Shown: one piece after another, positions 31,538 through 34,826 of the stretch | How the letters are laid out: every line of letters begins with the position of its first letter | Numbering within the stretch: the first letter of the stretch is position 1 | Assembly: GCA_045599365.1 (NCBI GenBank) | Contig: JAZRVS010000146.1 | Location: forward strand, 1-34,826 | Reading direction: 5' to 3' | Source: UBA1715 sp045599365 | GTDB taxonomy: Bacteria; Bacteroidota; Bacteroidia; Bacteroidales; UBA1715 | DNA length: 34,826 nt | The notes under the pieces: generated by a model | Told to the model about the DNA's origin: nothing | Database searches by the model: none | What the model saw: the letters and a program-made list of their open reading frames with translations, nothing else | Position numbers and translations under genes: made by a program

Positions 31538-32266
31538 ATGAAATACGCATTAGTAACAGGTGGTTCACGAGGTATTGGTCGTGCTGTAAGTTTGGCAGTT
31601 GCAAAAGAAGGCTATGTTGTTCTTATCAATTATCGTTCAAACGAACAGGCTGCTATTGAAGTAAAACAGCAAATTGAAAGTGAAGGTGGACAAGCAGAAT
31701 TGTTGCCGTTTGACGTTTCGGATGCAAAATCTATAGACGATGCCATAACGGCATGGCAAGACGCTCACCCTGAGGATTTTATTGCCGTTTTGGTTAACAA
31801 TGCAGGCATTAGAAAAGATGCAGTGATGGTGTTTATGCAAGATGAGGAGTGGAATGACGTGTTGCGTACAAATCTTGATTCTTTCTTTTACGTTACTCGT
31901 AGAGTTCTCAAGGGAATGATAACGAAACGATGTGGTAGAATAGTGAACGTAGCTTCGTTGTCGGGAATAAAAGGATTGGCTGGGCAGGCGAATTATTCTG
32001 CTGCAAAGGCTGGCTTGATTGGAGCGACTAAAGCTTTGGCTCAAGAAATTGGATCACGAAAGATTACGGTAAATGCTGTTGCTCCTGGATTTATTGCTAC
32101 CGATATGACTCAAGATTTACCTGAAGCAGAATTGAAAAAAATGATACCTGTTGGACGATTTGGAAAACCAGAGGAAGTGGCTGATTTAGTGGCATTTTTG
32201 GTGTCCGATAAGGCTGCGTATATTACAGGCGAAGTCATTTCTATAAATGGCGGATTGTACACATAG
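31538..32266 (+). CDS. fabG: 3-oxoacyl-ACP reductase FabG (aryl-polyene-like)
   Basis: Classical short-chain dehydrogenase reducing 3-oxoacyl-ACP with NADPH. The cofactor motif TGGSRGIG is at residues 7-14, NNAG follows strand 4, and the catalytic Ser140-Tyr153-Lys157 set is in ASLSG and NYSAAKAG. Length 242 aa. The N-terminus begins directly at the Rossmann strand (MKYALVTGG) and WNDVLRTNLDSFFYVT resembles, from memory, the ketoreductases of Bacteroidetes aryl-polyene clusters more than the housekeeping enzyme. It starts 3 bases after the ammonia-lyase stop, so they are co-expressed. Confidence 0.9.
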   Translation: MKYALVTGGSRGIGRAVSLAVAKEGYVVLINYRSNEQAAIEVKQQIESEGGQAELLPFDVSDAKSIDDAITAWQDAHPEDFIAVLVNNAGIRKDAVMVFMQDEEWNDVLRTNLDSFFYVTRRVLKGMITKRCGRIVNVASLSGIKGLAGQANYSAAKAGLIGATKALAQEIGSRKITVNAVAPGFIATDMTQDLPEAELKKMIPVGRFGKPEEVADLVAFLVSDKAAYITGEVISINGGLYT

Positions 32267-32288
32267 TTTTAATATAAAATAAATAAGT

Positions 32289-33464
32289 ATGGATTTTTTT
32301 TCTCAAGATTCAAAATCAAAACTTGCTGACCTTCAACAAGAATATGAGACGTTGGTAACAAAAAAGAATGTGCCTTCACGAGATTATAATGGCATATACC
32401 AACGATTTGAATATCCTATTTTGACAGATAAACACATCCCGTTAAATTGGAAGTATGACTTGAATTTGGAAAGAAATCCTATGCTTATACAGCGTATTGG
32501 TGTAAATGCCGTATTCAATGCGGGTGCAATAAAATTCAATGGCAGGTATATCTTGTGCGCTCGTGTTGAAGGATGGGATAGAAAGTCTTATTTTGCTATC
32601 GCAGAAAGTCCTAATGGAATTGATAATTTTCGTTTTTGGGACGAACCAATTCTTTTGCCAGAGACCGATGACCCTGATATCAATGTGTACGATATGCGTT
32701 TGACGCAACATGATGATGGCTACATTTATGGCATATTCTGTACAGAGCGAAAAGACCCGAATGCTCCAGTTGGCGATACTAGTTCTGCAGTTGCTAATGC
32801 TGGTGTTGTTCGTACAAAGGACTTAAAAAATTGGGAACGTCTCCCAGATTTAATTTCAAATAGTGGTCAGCAACGGAATGTTGTTATGTTTCCCCATTTT
32901 GTAAATGGAAAATATGCGCTTTATACAAGACCACAAGATGGATTTATAGAAGTTGGTTCAGGTGGTGGTATTGGGTTTGGATATATCACAGATATGAATA
33001 ATCCAATAATTGAAGATGAACATATTTTTAGCAATAAGGCATACCATACAATTTATGAATTGAAAAATGGCATGGGACCAGCTCCAATACGTACATCAAA
33101 AGGTTGGTTGAATCTTGCTCATGGTGTGAGAAATACGGCTGCAGGTCTGAGATATGTGTTGTATATGTTTTTGACAGATTTGGAACGTCCAGATAAGGTT
33201 ATTGCTCACCCTTGCGGATATTTCTTGGCTCCACAAGACGCAGAACGAATTGGCGATGTATCGAATGTTGCTTTTTCTAATGGTTGGATTGCTGATGAAG
33301 ATGGTACAGTATACATTTATTATGCATCTTCTGATACACGAATGCACGTGGCAGTGAGTACAATAAATCGCTTGGTGGATTATTGCATGAATACTCCTGC
33401 CGATGGATTTAGAACAGGAAAGTCTGTTGAAAATATTATTAGTCTTATTCGCAATAACAAGTAG
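32289..33464 (+). CDS. GH130 4-O-beta-D-mannosyl-D-glucose phosphorylase
   Basis: Glycoside phosphorylase of family GH130 (subfamily 1 type), converting mannosyl-beta-1,4-glucose and phosphate to mannose-1-phosphate and glucose in the cytoplasm. The five-bladed-propeller family signatures are present: ERNPMLIQRIGVNAVFNAGA, the catalytic acid Asp135 in NVYDMRLTQ, HFVNGKYALYTRPQDG, and GMGPAPIRTSKGWL with the following HGVR (phosphate-binding). Length 391 aa equals the Bacteroides fragilis enzyme closely. The next gene encodes its pathway partner, cellobiose 2-epimerase, 4 bases downstream. Confidence 0.94.
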   Translation: MDFFSQDSKSKLADLQQEYETLVTKKNVPSRDYNGIYQRFEYPILTDKHIPLNWKYDLNLERNPMLIQRIGVNAVFNAGAIKFNGRYILCARVEGWDRKSYFAIAESPNGIDNFRFWDEPILLPETDDPDINVYDMRLTQHDDGYIYGIFCTERKDPNAPVGDTSSAVANAGVVRTKDLKNWERLPDLISNSGQQRNVVMFPHFVNGKYALYTRPQDGFIEVGSGGGIGFGYITDMNNPIIEDEHIFSNKAYHTIYELKNGMGPAPIRTSKGWLNLAHGVRNTAAGLRYVLYMFLTDLERPDKVIAHPCGYFLAPQDAERIGDVSNVAFSNGWIADEDGTVYIYYASSDTRMHVAVSTINRLVDYCMNTPADGFRTGKSVENIISLIRNNK

Positions 33465-33468
33465 AAAT

Positions 33469-34671
33469 ATGTACAAGTCTTTAAAAGCAGAATTAGAGAA
33501 AGAACTTAAAAATGTTCTTTCGTTTTGGTCAGAAAAGGCGATAGACAAAAAAACGGGTCAATTCTATGGCGAAATGGATCACTATGGAACACCTAACCCA
33601 GACGCAAATAAAGGGATAATAATGTATTCCAGAATCTTGTGGACTTTTTCTGCGGCTTGTCGATTTTACAAGAATAACGATTACAAGCAGTATGCTGATA
33701 TTGCGCGCTCGTTCATTGAGAATCATTTTTTAGACAAAAAAAATGGTGGCGTGTATTGGGAAACAGATTGCAAAGGCAAAGTTGTTGTAAATAAAAAGCA
33801 AGTGTATGCCGAAGCATTTTCTATTTATGCATATTCTGAATATGCACTTGCGTTCAACGATAAGTCAGCTTTGGATATAGCTTTGAATTTATTTGATAAA
33901 CTTGAATCAATTTGTTATGACAAAAAGAATGGCGGATATTTTGAAGCTTTTTCTGAGTCTTGGGAAAAACTCGACGATGTTCGTTTGAGTGATAAAGATT
34001 TGAATGAGCCGAAAGGAATGAACACCAATCTTCACGTTTTAGAGGCTTACACTACATTGTACGAAGCTACAAAAAGCGAACGAGTTAAAGTTGCTTTGAA
34101 AAAGGAAATTCAGATTTATATGAATAAAATTCTGAATGACAAAAATCACGTAACTATCTTTTTTTCAGAAGATTGGAAACCTAAAACAAGCGAATTTTCA
34201 TACGGACACGACATTGAATCAACGTGGTTGGTTTGGGAAGCGGCAGAAATGATTGATGACAAAGAATTGTTGAATGAAATTCGTCCAAAAATTCTCGCAA
34301 TGGTTGAAACATTTGTCGCAGAAGGATTTGACAAAGAAACAAATTCAACATTGTATGAATATTTCCCCAAAACGAAGAAAATAGATACCGACCGACATTG
34401 GTGGGTGCAAATAGAAGCCGTTGAAGGTCTTGCCAATGCGTTTGATATGACAGGAAAAGAAGAATATAGAAAATTAGCTTTGCAACAGTGGGTCTATATT
34501 CGTGAAAATCTTATTGATAGAGTACATGGAGAATGGTTCTGGAGAATTGACAATGATGGGTTTCCTGTTGACGAAGAAGCCAAGATGGGACAATGGAAAT
34601 GTCCATACCACAATTCTCGTGGTTTGATGCACATGATTAAGGAAATGGATAAATGGGAGTCGCAGAAGTAA
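33469..34671 (+). CDS. Cellobiose 2-epimerase (AGE family)
   Basis: Epimerises the reducing-end sugar of beta-1,4-linked disaccharides; in mannan use it turns mannobiose into mannosylglucose for the GH130 enzyme. It is an (alpha/alpha)6-barrel of 400 residues. Catalytic histidines agree in position with characterised enzymes: His247 in YGHDIESTW and His381 in YHNSRG; RHWWVQIEAVEG (His310) and HGEWFWRID are further conserved segments. The ATG at 33469 is used; an upstream in-frame start lies inside the phosphorylase gene. No transporter for mannobiose is in the window; it may lie beyond the right edge. Confidence 0.94.
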   Translation: MYKSLKAELEKELKNVLSFWSEKAIDKKTGQFYGEMDHYGTPNPDANKGIIMYSRILWTFSAACRFYKNNDYKQYADIARSFIENHFLDKKNGGVYWETDCKGKVVVNKKQVYAEAFSIYAYSEYALAFNDKSALDIALNLFDKLESICYDKKNGGYFEAFSESWEKLDDVRLSDKDLNEPKGMNTNLHVLEAYTTLYEATKSERVKVALKKEIQIYMNKILNDKNHVTIFFSEDWKPKTSEFSYGHDIESTWLVWEAAEMIDDKELLNEIRPKILAMVETFVAEGFDKETNSTLYEYFPKTKKIDTDRHWWVQIEAVEGLANAFDMTGKEEYRKLALQQWVYIRENLIDRVHGEWFWRIDNDGFPVDEEAKMGQWKCPYHNSRGLMHMIKEMDKWESQK

Positions 34672-34688
34672 TTTTTCGTTGGTAATTA

Positions 34689-34826
34689 GGGACTGTCGGG
34701 AAATGTTGAAAATTTCCAAACCAATTGATTGTTAATGTGTTAAAATTTCGTATCTTAGATGTAGATAAAAAGAATACCTCCAACAGGCCGTAGGAAGCTG
34801 AATTTGGAGGTATCGCAAAAATTAAT
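34689..34826 (+). other. Possible left end of an insertion element or structured leader
   Basis: After the epimerase stop come: a GGGACTGTCGGG block at 34689; a GGAAAT/ATTTCC inverted repeat (34699-34717); a near -7 box TATCTTAG (34751-34758); and a perfect 10-bp stem ATACCTCCAA (34774-34783) / TTGGAGGTAT (34804-34813) with a 20-base loop. The right arm contains GGAGG, a strong ribosome-binding-like sequence that is rare in this genome type. The final bases translate as IAKIN, similar to the MAKI... N-terminus of some Bacteroidetes transposases. The window ends before any gene can be confirmed. Confidence 0.35.

Noticed and set aside
33403..33468. Longer N-terminus for the cellobiose 2-epimerase
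   Set aside because: It overlaps the GH130 coding sequence and family proteins start near MYKSLKAEL.

Overview
The window is AT-rich chromosomal DNA from a member of the Bacteroidota, most likely the Bacteroidales. Three things point there. The gene families are typical of that phylum: DUF5606, DUF4286, a YbbR/CoaE/DUF5606 neighbourhood, an RNase H with an N-terminal viroplasmin domain, and GH130 mannosylglucose phosphorylase with cellobiose 2-epimerase. Many gene starts are preceded by the Bacteroidetes -7 box TAnnTTTG. Shine-Dalgarno sequences are mostly absent. Gene density is high, and most of the content is housekeeping or envelope function.

Layout. 1-520 (-) is the 5' part of peptide deformylase, divergent from a small unknown gene and a secreted alpha/beta hydrolase (666-2155). 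2254-8632 (+) is a long compact run: DJ-1/PfpI protein, YbbR-like membrane protein, dephospho-CoA kinase, TerB/J-domain co-chaperone, DUF5606 protein, M3 oligopeptidase, STAS protein and an extended SDR. It ends at a strong hairpin. 8750-12007 (+) holds a MORN-like/TonB_C protein, hisH coupled to an S4 RNA-binding protein, and a secreted protein with a carboxypeptidase regulatory-like domain. RNase H (-) lies divergent from grpE-dnaJ (+), followed by a small barrel-like exported protein coupled to an M1 aminopeptidase. 17155-21410 is a four-gene minus-strand unit: LysM plus periplasmic-binding fold, maltose-type O-acetyltransferase, MATE transporter and cytidylate-kinase-like protein. 21685-26369 (+) carries a histidine phosphatase, clpP, a CxxC membrane protein, an MFS transporter, an M48 protease and a DciA/DUF721 protein. 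26458-29939 (+) has an unknown secreted protein and the rlmN/membrane protein/DUF4286/BadF-type kinase operon. 29996-34671 (+) has an aromatic amino acid ammonia-lyase, fabG, GH130 phosphorylase and cellobiose 2-epimerase. The last 140 bases look like the start of an inserted element or a structured leader.

Functional links. GrpE and DnaJ serve DnaK (not in the window). The GH130 enzyme and the epimerase together form the known route from mannobiose to mannose-1-phosphate plus glucose. The ammonia-lyase and FabG resemble the starter-unit and ketoreductase genes of flexirubin/aryl-polyene pigment clusters, but the rest of such a cluster is absent here.

No CRISPR array, tRNA, rRNA, phage or defence system was seen. 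The most unusual non-coding signals are 7-bp-period repeat tracts placed right after stop codons, a roughly 135-bp repeat present on both sides of the histidine phosphatase gene, competing hairpins at 8635-8716, and the ammonia-lyase/FabG/mannoside gene arrangement.
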